A stretch of DNA of 64,000 bases from Vibrio ouci (GTDB taxonomy: Bacteria > Pseudomonadota > Gammaproteobacteria > Enterobacterales > Vibrionaceae), in NCBI RefSeq assembly GCF_004551525.1, contig NZ_SATR01000004.1, forward strand, positions 124,001 to 188,000. Direction: 5' to 3'. Shown here piece after piece: positions 1 through 10,100 of the stretch. Position 1 is the first letter of the stretch. Every line of letters starts with the position of its first letter. Position numbers and translations under genes: made by a program. The notes beneath the pieces were generated by a model. That model saw only the letters and a list, made by a program, of their open reading frames with translations, was not told the DNA's origin and did no database searches.

Positions 1-97
1 GTTCGGGTAAAACGTCTTGCTCATTAAAATATGGCACGATGACACTAAGCGTTATCGCCGCGTTTTTGTAGTCTGGAACAGAAGTAACGATACCCAT
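1..97 (-). CDS. Glycosyltransferase family 2, N-terminal fragment (cut by window edge)
   Basis: Only the first 32 codons are in the window. The minus-strand reading begins at ATG (position 97) after an AAGGGG ribosome-binding site and contains the stretch LSVIVPYFNEQDVLPE, the typical opening beta strand and nucleotide-sugar binding turn of family 2 glycosyltransferases such as the ArnC/GtrB (polyprenyl-phosphate) group. It is divergent from the two-component operon at 265, so the 167 bp between them should hold both promoters. The acceptor and sugar cannot be told from this fragment. A role in envelope glycolipid modification under the neighbouring regulator is inference. Confidence 0.7.
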   Translation of the reverse strand, partial: MGIVTSVPDYKNAAITLSVIVPYFNEQDVLPE

Positions 98-264
98 ATT
101 CGCCCCTTATTTACTGGCTTTTAGATTCGAGATGTTCAAGGCGATGGTTGAGCTCACCGCTGATAGAAAGCCAATCTAACAACGACGATGTGGAAAGCTT
201 GTTGTTCACGTTTTTTCCACGTTTGAATTGAGATCATTAAGTCGTTAATCATCGAGAGAAGACT

Positions 265-939
265 ATGAACAAGGTATTGCTGGTTGAAGATAACCGTGAA
301 GTTGCGGGCATCTTATTTGATTACTTCGAATGCGAAGGGATGGAGCTTGATTACGCAGATAACGGCGAACTTGGACTTCAGCTAGCATTAGAAGGATCGT
401 TCGACCTTATCCTGCTGGATTTAATGCTGCCACGCATGGATGGCCTAACGCTTTGCAATAAGCTCAGAGAAGCCGGTGTAAGTACACCTGTCTTGATGCT
501 CACTGCGCTGGATAACCGTGAAGATATGCTCAAAGGATTTAAACATGGCGCGGACGATTACTTAACCAAACCGTTTGACTTAGAGATCTTAGAAGCGCGT
601 ATTCAAGCCTTAATCAAACGCTATCGTGGCCAAGTCGCCAGTACCGTGTTGCAATTTTCGAGCTTAAAAATCGACCAGAAAACCCGCCAAGCGTTTCGTG
701 AAGACAAGCTGCTAGCGCTCAATCCAACCACCTACACCATACTAGAAATGTTGTGTCAAAAAGCGCCTGAAATCGTTACTCGCCAAGAACTGTCAGAAAA
801 ACTTTGGCAAGAGAGTGAACCCAATAATGACGTTCTTCGCAGCCACATTTATCAGCTACGAAACCAATTAGATAAGCCGTTTGCCAAGCCGATGCTGACC
901 ACCATTCCTAAGATTGGCTTTCGTCTAGAGGAACTCTGA
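265..939 (+). CDS. OmpR-family response regulator (CarR/VprA-like)
   Basis: 224 aa with a receiver domain (about residues 1-120) and a C-terminal winged-helix DNA-binding domain (about 130-224). The acidic pocket LVEDN, phospho-acceptor Asp52 in LLDLMLPRMDG, the conserved Thr and Lys102 in LTKPFD are all present. The C-terminus has the NPTTYTILEML and RSHIYQLRNQLD signatures of the OmpR/PhoB winged helix. The gene overlaps the downstream kinase by one base (TGATG), indicating translational coupling. From memory it resembles V. cholerae CarR/VprA, which controls lipid A modification and polymyxin resistance. That equivalence is inference and needs a sequence comparison. Confidence 0.9.
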   Translation: MNKVLLVEDNREVAGILFDYFECEGMELDYADNGELGLQLALEGSFDLILLDLMLPRMDGLTLCNKLREAGVSTPVLMLTALDNREDMLKGFKHGADDYLTKPFDLEILEARIQALIKRYRGQVASTVLQFSSLKIDQKTRQAFREDKLLALNPTTYTILEMLCQKAPEIVTRQELSEKLWQESEPNNDVLRSHIYQLRNQLDKPFAKPMLTTIPKIGFRLEEL

Positions 940-2210
940 TGCTCAACGCCTCTTTCTCAAACACCAAAACTCTAACCGGCCATTTAGCGATCTTTTTCAC
1001 CGCAGTATCCTTCACCGTCGGGATTGTCAGCTTTGCCATCTTCTATCTCGCTCTACAATGGTCTGAAGATAGAGTGGGTGAACGGAGAATTCTTATCGAC
1101 CGTGATGCGGCTGTAGAGCGTTTTTTGAGTGGCGAAAGTGGCGTCATCCAACTCGATGAGCTGACCGTCGCATACAATGATATGGACTTAGTACCAGAAA
1201 ACTATCGCGAATTTTTGCAAAACAAAGTGAGTTATTTGGGTGAAGTGGGTGAAAGCTTTAATCCCCTGTCTCATATGGTATTCAAAGGCCAATATACCGA
1301 CCAAGGCAAAACCCGATCTTTGGTCCTATTAACCTTAATCGACCGAGTTGAATTTGGGGTAGATGAGCTGGTCTATTCAGGCGCCATCGTGGTGATGTTT
1401 GTCGCGACATTAATGTTTGCATTCGGCACCATTCTTTACCGATTATCGATTCGACTCATCGAGCCGCTTAACGATATCACCGAACAGCTCAATCAAGATT
1501 CCATCGATGTCGAACAAGCGTTTTCCATTCAGCCTCAATCGGCACATGAATTTCATTTATTAACCAACAGGCTCAACCAATACCGCTCTGAGTTGAACCA
1601 AACCCTCAAACGTGAACAAGCATTTGCTCGTTATGCCAGCCATGAGCTTAGAACTCCCCTCACTGTGGTCAAAGGCGCAAACAAGTTACTGATGCGCGCA
1701 GAATCCACCGAGTTTCAAAGTCGCCAGGTTCAACGTATAGAAGATGCCACACGCGAAATGATCACCATGGTCGATGCGCTGCTCTCGATTGTCCGCTATG
1801 AGCGCAATACAAGTGATGCTCCGCTAAGGGAAATAACAAAAAACGAAATTGAGTCGATCGTTGAAAGCAATACGACACAAGCCGAGCGCAAACACCTCGA
1901 TATCGAACTCTCCTTTGCTGGCTCGCCGACTACCCGAGCCACAGAGCCAGTAATCAATATGATTCTGGGTAATCTGCTGCGCAATGCCATAGCCGCCACT
2001 GAGCAAGGCACTATTACCGTTGATATTTCTAAGCAACAACTCGTTATTATTGATGACGGCGCAGGGCTAAAAGAAGCGCCAAATTCTGAAGGTCATGGGC
2101 TTGGATTATTGATTGTCGACGATTTATGCCAACGTTACCAATGGCAGTTTGATATTCAAAATCATCACTCAAGGGGATGCGTGGCAACAATAAAGTTTGA
2201 TCCAGTTTGA
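939..2210 (+). CDS. Sensor histidine kinase (partner of the upstream regulator)
   Basis: 423 aa inner-membrane kinase. A first transmembrane segment lies near residues 18-40, a periplasmic sensor of about 100 residues follows, and a second segment lies near 143-168, then a HAMP-like linker. The phospho-accepting His235 is in ASHELRTPL. The N box (NLLRNAIAAT), G1 box (DDGAGL) and G2 box (GHGLGLLIV) of the ATPase domain are intact, so the protein should be active. It starts inside the stop codon of the response regulator gene and is its obvious partner. It would correspond to CarS/VprB if the upstream gene is CarR/VprA. The stimulus is not evident from sequence. Confidence 0.9.
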   Translation: MLNASFSNTKTLTGHLAIFFTAVSFTVGIVSFAIFYLALQWSEDRVGERRILIDRDAAVERFLSGESGVIQLDELTVAYNDMDLVPENYREFLQNKVSYLGEVGESFNPLSHMVFKGQYTDQGKTRSLVLLTLIDRVEFGVDELVYSGAIVVMFVATLMFAFGTILYRLSIRLIEPLNDITEQLNQDSIDVEQAFSIQPQSAHEFHLLTNRLNQYRSELNQTLKREQAFARYASHELRTPLTVVKGANKLLMRAESTEFQSRQVQRIEDATREMITMVDALLSIVRYERNTSDAPLREITKNEIESIVESNTTQAERKHLDIELSFAGSPTTRATEPVINMILGNLLRNAIAATEQGTITVDISKQQLVIIDDGAGLKEAPNSEGHGLGLLIVDDLCQRYQWQFDIQNHHSRGCVATIKFDPV

Positions 2211-2266
2211 TACTAACGGCTGACAATTAAGTAAGATAGGCGGCCGTTTTGCAATAATTAGAACCC

Positions 2267-3163
2267 ATGAAGCTCGCTCATACGCCTATCACTCAACACC
2301 AATTTAATGACATTGCGTTTTTTCTAAAACGCGATGACCAACTACACAGCCACTTTAGCGGCAATAAAGCGCGTAAGTTCATGGCGTTGCTGGAACTAGA
2401 AACCACAAACATTGACACTTTGATCTGTTATGGCAGCGCACAAGCAAATAGCCTTTACTCGCTAGCCGCACTGGCCACGATCAAAGGATGGCAACTGGAG
2501 TTCTATGTTGACCGCATCCCAAGTTGGTTGATTGATAAACCTATCGGCAATTACCGCGGCGCATTAGAGCTTGGCGCAAAAGTGATACCTGTGGCTAACT
2601 CGCAACTCCATCCAGCCGATTACATTGAGCAAGTACGTCAGCCAGACCAACGCTGTCTCGTTATTCCAGAAGGTGGACGAACAACACTGTCCAAACAAGG
2701 TATCAACCAACTTGCTAGTGAGATCCTCTCTTGGAGTCGCTTTGAGCCAAGCCATCAGTTTGTCGTTGCGCTGCCTGCAGGAACTGGCACAACCGCTCTA
2801 TACTTGCACAAATACCTCAAACCTCATGGTATAGAAGTACTCACTTGCCCATGTGTGGGGGGAAAAGAGTATCTGATTGAGCAATTTAAGGAACTGGGTG
2901 AATCTGACTTTCCGACCATTCTTGAGCTAGAAACCAAGCACCATTTCGGCAAGCTCTATCAACAGGACTACCAAGTTTGGCAACAACTACTCGAACAAAC
3001 CGACGTTGAATTTGACCTGCTGTACGACCCAATGATGTGGCAGTGCCTACAATCATGGTATAAACAACATTCAGACAAGACCATCATCTACGTTCACCAA
3101 GGTGGAATACTCGGCAACGAAAGCATGCTGCCGCGTTATGAGCGTAAGTATGGTGTGATTTAG
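2267..3163 (+). CDS. PLP-dependent 1-aminocyclopropane-1-carboxylate deaminase / D-cysteine desulfhydrase family protein
   Basis: 298 aa, a cytoplasmic fold-type II PLP enzyme. The N-terminal FLKRDDQL and SGNKARKF motifs are diagnostic, with Lys34 the expected Schiff-base lysine. YGSAQANSLYSLAALA and LPAGTGTTALYL match the phosphate-cup regions. The C-terminal YVHQGGILG fits the cofactor-ring binding loop. The family deaminates ACC or D-cysteine to a 2-oxoacid and ammonia, and most marine gammaproteobacterial members have no assigned substrate. It lies 56 bp after the kinase gene and 10 bp before the next gene, so it may share their transcript. Confidence 0.85.
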   Translation: MKLAHTPITQHQFNDIAFFLKRDDQLHSHFSGNKARKFMALLELETTNIDTLICYGSAQANSLYSLAALATIKGWQLEFYVDRIPSWLIDKPIGNYRGALELGAKVIPVANSQLHPADYIEQVRQPDQRCLVIPEGGRTTLSKQGINQLASEILSWSRFEPSHQFVVALPAGTGTTALYLHKYLKPHGIEVLTCPCVGGKEYLIEQFKELGESDFPTILELETKHHFGKLYQQDYQVWQQLLEQTDVEFDLLYDPMMWQCLQSWYKQHSDKTIIYVHQGGILGNESMLPRYERKYGVI

Positions 3164-3173
3164 GAGTATGACA

Positions 3174-3476
3174 ATGACGCGATTCATTCTAGTTACTTTG
3201 GCGCTTTTATGCTTCCCGACGATGGCAACTATCATCACCACTCCAGCGAAACCCGTAATCGGCATCAACGCATCAGAAATAGCCAAGCGTGCCTGTTACT
3301 ACCAAGATCAGGCCTATTCAGACGGCGCGATTCTTCAAGTTGGTGAGCACTACATGGTGTGCAAAGCAGCCAATGATTTTGAGACCAATGGCGCGCTTAA
3401 ATGGGTGCAATTAGAAGCAAGATCCGCTCCCGAGCAGCAAGCGCCGCAAGGTGGTAAGCACTACTCCGTTAACTGA
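3174..3476 (+). CDS. Small exported DUF1496 protein
   Basis: 100 aa with a signal peptide (MTRFILVTLALLCFPTMA). The mature part has the CYYQDQAYSDGAILQVGEHY and C...KWV pattern of DUF1496, a small periplasmic family of unknown function with two conserved cysteines that could form a disulfide. Two in-frame ATGs exist, at 3168 and 3174. I chose 3174 because AGGAG at 3162-3166 sits 7 bases before it but only 1 base before the first. It follows the PLP enzyme closely and is probably cotranscribed. No specific role can be inferred. Confidence 0.75.
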   Translation: MTRFILVTLALLCFPTMATIITTPAKPVIGINASEIAKRACYYQDQAYSDGAILQVGEHYMVCKAANDFETNGALKWVQLEARSAPEQQAPQGGKHYSVN

Positions 3477-3494
3477 TAGATTTAGAGGTCCAGT

Positions 3495-3902
3495 TTGATC
3501 ACACCTATCGCCGTACGCCTTGTTAAAGGTGACGATCTAAAATTAGCGATTCAACGCTTAGTTGATGAACACCAGATTCAGGCCGGCAGCATTGCTTCGT
3601 GCGTGGGCTGCTTTACTCAGTTCAGGATTCGTTTGGCGGGCGCGACTCAAACTTTGCAGTTGAATGAGCCGCTTGAGATTGTTTCGATCATGGGCACGCT
3701 AACCCCAGAACATCAACACATTCACCTTTCTGTCGCGAAAGAGAATGGTGAAGTGGTTGGTGGGCACTTAATGGAAGGCAGCCTAATCGATACCACTGCC
3801 GAGTTGATCCTTCATAGCTATCACAATTTGAGCTTTGAGCGAGAGTTTGATGAGCAAACGGGCTTTACCGAACTCGTTGTTCATCATCAACAAGGGTTTT
3901 AA
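3495..3902 (+). CDS. PPC/DUF296-domain protein
   Basis: 135 aa single-domain protein of the PPC (DUF296) family. The middle holds the family's metal-binding histidines in PEHQHIHLSVAKENGEVVGG followed by HL, and a hydrophobic core typical of the trimeric PPC fold. Bacterial stand-alone PPC proteins are small cytoplasmic trimers of unknown function, related to the DNA-binding PPC domain of plant AHL proteins. The start is a TTG codon at 3495 preceded by AGAGGTC, and no better in-frame ATG lies nearby. It is the last gene of the plus-strand group and ends 27 bp from the convergent GGDEF gene. Confidence 0.8.
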   Translation: MITPIAVRLVKGDDLKLAIQRLVDEHQIQAGSIASCVGCFTQFRIRLAGATQTLQLNEPLEIVSIMGTLTPEHQHIHLSVAKENGEVVGGHLMEGSLIDTTAELILHSYHNLSFEREFDEQTGFTELVVHHQQGF

Positions 3903-3929
3903 GTCAGAAAACTTAGGCATTAACCTCCC

Positions 3930-5345
3930 CTAGCAGGCCCTACCTAAGCTCTCTGCCTCTTCACTTGGGTCCGCTTTATCTAAATAAAGGTTCTCGTCTG
4001 CTGCAATCAAAGCGTACTCCATGTCTTCTTCAGGCTTCTTGAAAGCGATGCCGACACTGACAGAAACTTCCATGTTGTAAGGACGCACTTTTTTACGCTC
4101 AACTTCTTTTTTAAGTTTCTCTTTAAGCTCTACCACTCTTGGTGCTGGGCAGCCTGGTAAAATCACAAGGAACTCATCGCCACCTGCTCTCACTATATAA
4201 TCAGAATCTCTGAACACGCCTTTCATCGCTTCCGCTATATGTTTAATTGCCGCATCACCACAATGGTGACCATAAGTATCATTGATCTTTTTCAACTTAT
4301 TGCCATCAATTGCCAAGATGGCGAGGGTTTGATTGAGAGCATCAGACAAAAATTCCGGTGTACTAAACACTTTACGATTGTATAACCCGGTCATCTCGTC
4401 ACGATTGGACTCTTCGTATACCTCAGAAAAGCGCTTCTTTTGAATCTTGTATTGCATGTAATGAATCGTCGCAAACAGAGAAACCACCAATGACAAAAAG
4501 AAGATAGGCACAGTATCAAAAATTAATTTGCTAATCGGTAATTCAAATACAAGCGTTGATTTATTATCAATCACATAAGAAGAACGAAAGGAAAGCTCCC
4601 CCATTGGGTATTGCGGATAGTCCACATAGATGTAGTTCATACCGCCTTGGTCACGGCTAGAAATTGAGGCTTCCTGCGCCAATATTGAAGCATCAAAATA
4701 GATATCTGCGCTAATGTCACCAATGACCTCCCCTTGATCGATAACAGGACTAGACAAGGTAATCGTTTTAGAGCCTGTGATGATATCGCTATAAATACTT
4801 GAAACCAGCAGGCGATCAGATAATGACTCCTTAGTCGCATAGGGAGAACACAAGTTGTACATCTGGCATCGTTCTTGGCTGAACATATGCTCATTCACCT
4901 GAAAACCTTCTAGTCGACTAAATGAAATCAATTTCCCTTCATTTTCATACGAACGATAATAGATTAGGGAGTTTTCTTTCCCTATAAATGAGTTCATATT
5001 TCCGAATGCATAAATTATAGAAGAAATTATGGTTTCCTCTTTGCCTTCGAACTCTGACTTCTTTCCCGAGATTGGATAGATATAAGCGTTAAGACCATAC
5101 TTACCGCTCTCATGATAAATTTTATTTAATTTATCACCATCAATGTAGAAAACAGTATTTACAAAAAGTGATGTATAAGCTAATCGCTGCTTTTGTTTAT
5201 CTAGATACTCTGTAGCATAAGCAAACTTGGATTTTTTATCGCTAACTTCAGAAATCGAATACAAAATAAAGGCGATGCTATAGGATATAAATGCAAGAGC
5301 AAGAGACTTAAATGCAACATTCCATTTATGATCTTTCACACTCAT
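3930..5345 (-). CDS. Membrane-bound diguanylate cyclase (GGDEF)
   Basis: 471 aa. An N-terminal transmembrane helix (about 9-31) and a second near 270-293 bracket a periplasmic sensor domain of about 235 residues, and the GGDEF domain occupies about 310-465. The active site AGGDEFLVILPG is intact. An RDSD sequence five residues upstream is a standard RxxD inhibitory site, so it should make c-di-GMP with product inhibition. It is the last gene of the minus-strand sensor/EAL/regulator operon and starts within the stop codon of the preceding regulator gene (4 bp overlap). It would therefore oppose the EAL phosphodiesterase made from the same transcript. Confidence 0.92.
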   Translation of the reverse strand: MSVKDHKWNVAFKSLALAFISYSIAFILYSISEVSDKKSKFAYATEYLDKQKQRLAYTSLFVNTVFYIDGDKLNKIYHESGKYGLNAYIYPISGKKSEFEGKEETIISSIIYAFGNMNSFIGKENSLIYYRSYENEGKLISFSRLEGFQVNEHMFSQERCQMYNLCSPYATKESLSDRLLVSSIYSDIITGSKTITLSSPVIDQGEVIGDISADIYFDASILAQEASISSRDQGGMNYIYVDYPQYPMGELSFRSSYVIDNKSTLVFELPISKLIFDTVPIFFLSLVVSLFATIHYMQYKIQKKRFSEVYEESNRDEMTGLYNRKVFSTPEFLSDALNQTLAILAIDGNKLKKINDTYGHHCGDAAIKHIAEAMKGVFRDSDYIVRAGGDEFLVILPGCPAPRVVELKEKLKKEVERKKVRPYNMEVSVSVGIAFKKPEEDMEYALIAADENLYLDKADPSEEAESLGRAC

Positions 5346-5947
5346 ATGCTCACCACTTTACTCAGTTCTATAAGGTTGTTCACACTGTACTTGTCAAAAA
5401 GCCGTTTCTTATAAGTGCTGACAGTCTTATCACTGATTTTTAATAGATGAGCGATATCTTTGTTGCTTTTTCCACTCAGTAGATGGTTCATCACCATAGC
5501 TTCGCGATTTGACAGCGTTACTCGCTCCTCATTCCCGTGGACAGATTTATCACTCTTAAATTTGAAGAATGTGTAACCGTTAGTAATGCCCTCAACCGCA
5601 TCACGAAGAATTTCTTGATGCTCAGATTTACACACATAGCCATCCGCTCCCGCTTTGAATGCTAATTCGCTATATAATGAGCTTTCTTCTGCTGAGTAGA
5701 ATAATACCTTACCTTGATAACCGTGGGATTTAATACGCCGATAAAAATCATATCCATCGCCATCTGACAAGTTAATATCAAGAATCACAAAGTTAATACT
5801 TTTATTCTTAGTCGCTTCCAAAGCGCTTTTCAAAGAATAAACGACAGATATCGAGTTCACACAATTCATATTGCTTAGGGTTGCTTTTATCGCCACCCCT
5901 ACTAGCGGGTGATCATCAAAAACCAAAATGTTAAATTTATTCATCAT
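5342..5947 (-). CDS. NarL/LuxR-type response regulator (RocA-like)
   Basis: 201 aa. The receiver domain (about 1-125) has FDDHPLVG, the acceptor Asp in VILDINLSDGDG and the conserved Lys in VCKSEH. The C-terminal LuxR/GerE helix-turn-helix is LSNREAMVMNHLLSGKSNKD with the SDKTVSTYKKRLFDK recognition helix. It overlaps the upstream EAL gene and the downstream GGDEF gene, so translation is coupled across the operon. The combination of BvgS-like kinase, REC-EAL protein and small NarL-type regulator is that of the Pseudomonas RocS1/RocR/RocA1 (Sad) system. This protein matches RocA1 in length and architecture. Target genes are unknown. Confidence 0.88.
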   Translation of the reverse strand: MMNKFNILVFDDHPLVGVAIKATLSNMNCVNSISVVYSLKSALEATKNKSINFVILDINLSDGDGYDFYRRIKSHGYQGKVLFYSAEESSLYSELAFKAGADGYVCKSEHQEILRDAVEGITNGYTFFKFKSDKSVHGNEERVTLSNREAMVMNHLLSGKSNKDIAHLLKISDKTVSTYKKRLFDKYSVNNLIELSKVVSI

Positions 5948-7103
5948 CCACTCGTAACATATTATTCATTTCATCTACTGGTACAGGCTTACTGATGTAA
6001 TAGCCTTGGCATACATCAACATTTATTTCTTTCAATAGCTCCCAGCATTCATAGGTTTCTACGCCTTCAGCAACCACTTTCGTTTTAAATTCACTGGCCA
6101 AGTTGCATATAAATTTTATTATTTGTTGCTTCTTAGTATCTTGTTCACAGTTCATCACAAATGAACGGTCAATTTTTATCTCATTAAATGGCAATGCATA
6201 TAAATTTTCTAATGTAGAATGCCCTGTGCCAAAGTCATCGATGGATATATTGATATCGTTTATTCTTAACTTGGCTAAGTTTTTAAATAGCGATGTATTT
6301 TTTTTGTATGCATACTCTTCCGTAATCTCGATGGTCAGCCTTGCCGGGTCGATATTCGATTTATTACACTTTTCAATAAGGCTGTCAGCAAAGTAAGGTT
6401 GCTCTAAATTAAACTGGTCAACATTGATCGACACATCTCTTGGTAGCAAACCCGCCTTCATGTCTTCAAACACATTATTGACGACAATATCCAACAGTTC
6501 ACAAGATAAGTTACTACGTTCTACTATCGGCAAAAACACATCGGGCGTCAGTATGCCTAGCGTCGGATGACGCCATCGTGCAAGTGCTTCTACCCCAATA
6601 ACAGTGCAAGTGCTAAGTTCCACTTGAGGTTGGTAGTAGTTACATAACTCACCATTGGCTAAACCGATAAGAAAGCTCTCATCAGTAACGTCATAGCGTG
6701 TACGCGGAACACTTGGCGGGACTCTGCGCTGATGACTCACCAGTTCTTGCAACACTTCTGCTTTAAAGGGTTTTGATATCTCTGCAATTAGGTCAAAAGA
6801 GAAGCCTTCACACATTGATTTCACCGTCGCAATGATAGGTAGATCCATCGCGCTGATAATCGCAACTTCTCCCTTGAAGCCTAGTTGATTCAGCATCAGT
6901 AGCATGTCTATACCATCTTTATGAGGCATGCTTAAATCGCAAATAATCAAATCTACTGAGTGTATTTCTACAAATGCTAAAGCTTCATCAACGTTGTCAA
7001 AGCAAGATACTGTTTCCGCACCTAATGCAAGTAAGCTTCGTTTGAGCAGCTTTAACTGAATAAGGTGATCATCAAGCAGCACTATATGTTTATTAAACTT
7101 CAC
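5937..7103 (-). CDS. REC-EAL c-di-GMP phosphodiesterase (RocR-like)
   Basis: 388 aa from a GTG start at 7103, chosen because GGAGGA lies 6-7 bases upstream; an ATG at 7142 would give 13 more residues and a 50 bp overlap. The receiver domain has LLDDH, the acceptor Asp in IICDLSMPHKDG and Lys in ISKPF. The EAL domain has EALARWRHP, the Asn of INVDQFNLEQ, EITEEYA, DDFGTGHS, KIDRSFV, AEGVET and QGYYISKP, which is a full catalytic set. Length and architecture match P. aeruginosa RocR (392 aa). It probably hydrolyses c-di-GMP and competes with the NarL-type regulator for phosphate from the kinase. It overlaps the kinase stop codon by 11 bp. Confidence 0.9.
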   Translation of the reverse strand: MKFNKHIVLLDDHLIQLKLLKRSLLALGAETVSCFDNVDEALAFVEIHSVDLIICDLSMPHKDGIDMLLMLNQLGFKGEVAIISAMDLPIIATVKSMCEGFSFDLIAEISKPFKAEVLQELVSHQRRVPPSVPRTRYDVTDESFLIGLANGELCNYYQPQVELSTCTVIGVEALARWRHPTLGILTPDVFLPIVERSNLSCELLDIVVNNVFEDMKAGLLPRDVSINVDQFNLEQPYFADSLIEKCNKSNIDPARLTIEITEEYAYKKNTSLFKNLAKLRINDINISIDDFGTGHSTLENLYALPFNEIKIDRSFVMNCEQDTKKQQIIKFICNLASEFKTKVVAEGVETYECWELLKEINVDVCQGYYISKPVPVDEMNNMLRVDDE

Positions 7104-10100
7104 CTGACATCCTCCACATTTTGGTGGCTTCAATTTCTGCATTGAGTTTTTGCATAAAATCCTCCGCCGTGTGGACTAGCTCTTCATCACACGTTTTCTC
7201 TACTTGCTTACACTGTTCTGCGAGCGCCGAGATACCGACAGCACCTAACGCGCCCTTTACTCGGTGCAATGCCTTGCGTTTAGCACCCAAACTGTCCGAG
7301 CTATTAAGAACCGTTAGATCTTGTTCCATTGTCTGAATAAAGATATCGGCAAACTCTGAACGCTCTTGTTCACCATATGGAACTAACCAACTTGGCATTT
7401 CGGAGTTATCACCGAGATATTCCATAAGAAATACGCGTAATGCATCGATGCTGTAGGGCTTACATAGCACAGCATCTTGGCCTGACGCCTGCCCCAGCTC
7501 ATTGGCTACTCTGGCATCTTCAGCAGTAATACCTATCACCGGCAGATGAGAGTAAACTTCACTACTTTTAATCAGTCGGGTTAACTCAAACCCGTCCATG
7601 ACTGGCATGTGAAAGTCGGTAAGAACTATCGAAACATCTTGGTTGAGGTTGAGATAGTCAATCGCCTCTTGACCATTGCTAACAATATGATGTTGAACAC
7701 CAATTTCATCCAACTGCATTCTTAGAATGGTTTGATTGATCCCATTATCTTCCGCAACCAGTACTTTCCCCGCTAAAGCCCTACTCTCAATCGGCTCGCT
7801 GTACTCATTGTCAGACTGACTTAACAGCTTCTGGATAACACTAGGATAGCGACACTCTTCGATAGTAATTGGGCTTTTCGCTTTGCCATTAATCGTCGCT
7901 AGTACACGACCTTGTTCATCAAGAGAAATATTGGCACCATCCGTTGCCACCGACATTTTCCAGATACGGCACCACTGCTTGAGCGCGACGGGTAAATCTT
8001 CTGAATAGCTAAACTGCGCCAGGTGACGGTCTTCTTGCTCGACACACTTAAGCGGAATCGTAAGGTAGAAGGCAGAGCCAACATTGGGAATACTTTCAAC
8101 TGACATATTCCCGTCCATACAATTCACCAACTTCTCGACAATGCTCAAGCCCAACCCTGAACCGCCATACTGCCTTGTTACCCCGGCATCCGCTTGAGTA
8201 AATGGCTTAAGTACTTTATCAATCTGCTCAGTGGACATACCAATACCGCTGTCAGAAATGGTTAATTTCAATTCAGCTTGTGTACTAGTTACTTCAATTT
8301 TGACGAAACCAGATGAGGTGAATTTGATCGCATTAGACAATAAGTTATTGAAAATTTGTACCAGTCGAACTTCATCAATTAGAACAAATCGACATACTAG
8401 AGGGTTGATTTCTACTTGGTATAACAGCCCTTTAGCGTGTGCCGCTTGCTCATATGAACGCACTGACTCACACAACAACTCAAGTAAGTTCACCTTAGTT
8501 GGGTTTAAGATAAACTGCTGTGCATTAAGCTTGGAAAAGTCCAACACTTCATCGACTAGCACATTTAGGTGGCGGGTTGACTTCTGAGCCTGCGCTAATA
8601 AGTCTGCCGTTCGCCCTTGCTTTTCTCTTAGAGACGCGAGCTCTAGCGAGCCTTGAATAGCGGCGATTGGTGTTCTTAATTCATGACTCATCGTTGCTAA
8701 AAACTGCTCTCGAGCTATTACTGCTTGCTGAGCTTCTTCACGTGCGGTAATAAGGTCACTCTCACGTTGCTTCTGTTCACTGATATCATCAAGTACCGTC
8801 AGCACATATTCTGTATTAGCAGTCAACGAGCGAATAGCCTTTCGCTGTCTAGAGATATGATGAAGATTACTGTCACAGCCCTTCACTTCGTGATAATCCA
8901 CTATAGATTGACCACTAAGAACCAGCGCCACTTCCTCTTCGTTATCAACGAGATATTGATTCGAAAAGTTATCGTTCAGTGTGCAGCCTAAGCACTGTTT
9001 ATTTATATAGCGAGAACAATTGCTCAACAGTAACTTGTTGTGTCTATCATGGATGAACACCCAACTATCAAGTTCAGTAATAATCGATTTAAGCCACTCT
9101 TTCTCTTTTTCTCCTTGATTGGCGCTAGACTCCGCTAGCTCAACCTTCAATTTAAGGTTAGAAATCAAGAAATAGGCAAATAACCCAGAAAACAACAGAA
9201 CAGCAAAGACTGCCGCTCCCATCTGCCAAAGATTTTCTGACGTAACACCATTAACCAAGTTGATGCTGCGATGGCTACGCATAACTTTTTTCAGTTCATT
9301 GGTATCGATACTTGTGAAAAGGCTGTTCAGTAGAGCATTTAATTCAGGATTATTCTTTGTCGCTAGCGCTAAATGCACTTGTAGTGAATCGTGTTCACCA
9401 ACCTCAAGCTCGCTCGCATCGTTTCTTAGTAAAATCGTATGGGTAAGCTCTTGAGGAATGTAGGCAACATCGATGCGATGAGCTTTAAGATCATTCACTA
9501 TCGACATAAGAGCCGTGTATTGTGAGATCTGGTTATCTCTCCACCCAACTAGGTGAACAAGACCTTTCTCATCAACACCACTTAAAATGCCTACTTTTTC
9601 AAGCCCCGGCTTGGGTTCTGGAACGCCTGACTTTGTTACCGCTACGTAGTTCACGGACATAAAGGAGTTGGTCAATTGCCAGTTGGGGATGTTTGTTACG
9701 TCTGTATAAGCGACAGGCACGATATCAGAACGAAAGCCTGACAGCTTCCCCTTAACATTATTAGCCGGTTCAACATACTCAAACTCTAACCCGCTACGTG
9801 ACTTTAACAGCTCAAAAAAGTCATATAGAAAGCCGTCGAGGACGCCATCTTCATCTCGAAATAAAAACGGATAGGAGTTCGCTGCAGTACTATAAGTGAT
9901 CGGTCGCTCATTACCTTTAACAGCGAGATACCTTGCTAAGCGACGTTCAATGGTATGGTAGCGGTTGTTCGATACAATCGTTCGAACGCTCGCACCAGAC
10001 TTCTCGAGATCGATGATCTGATTGACTTCATCAATTAACCACTGATTGCCTTTAGCGGTAATTAACCCAATATCTTCGCCTTCAACCCACTCGGGTGTAT

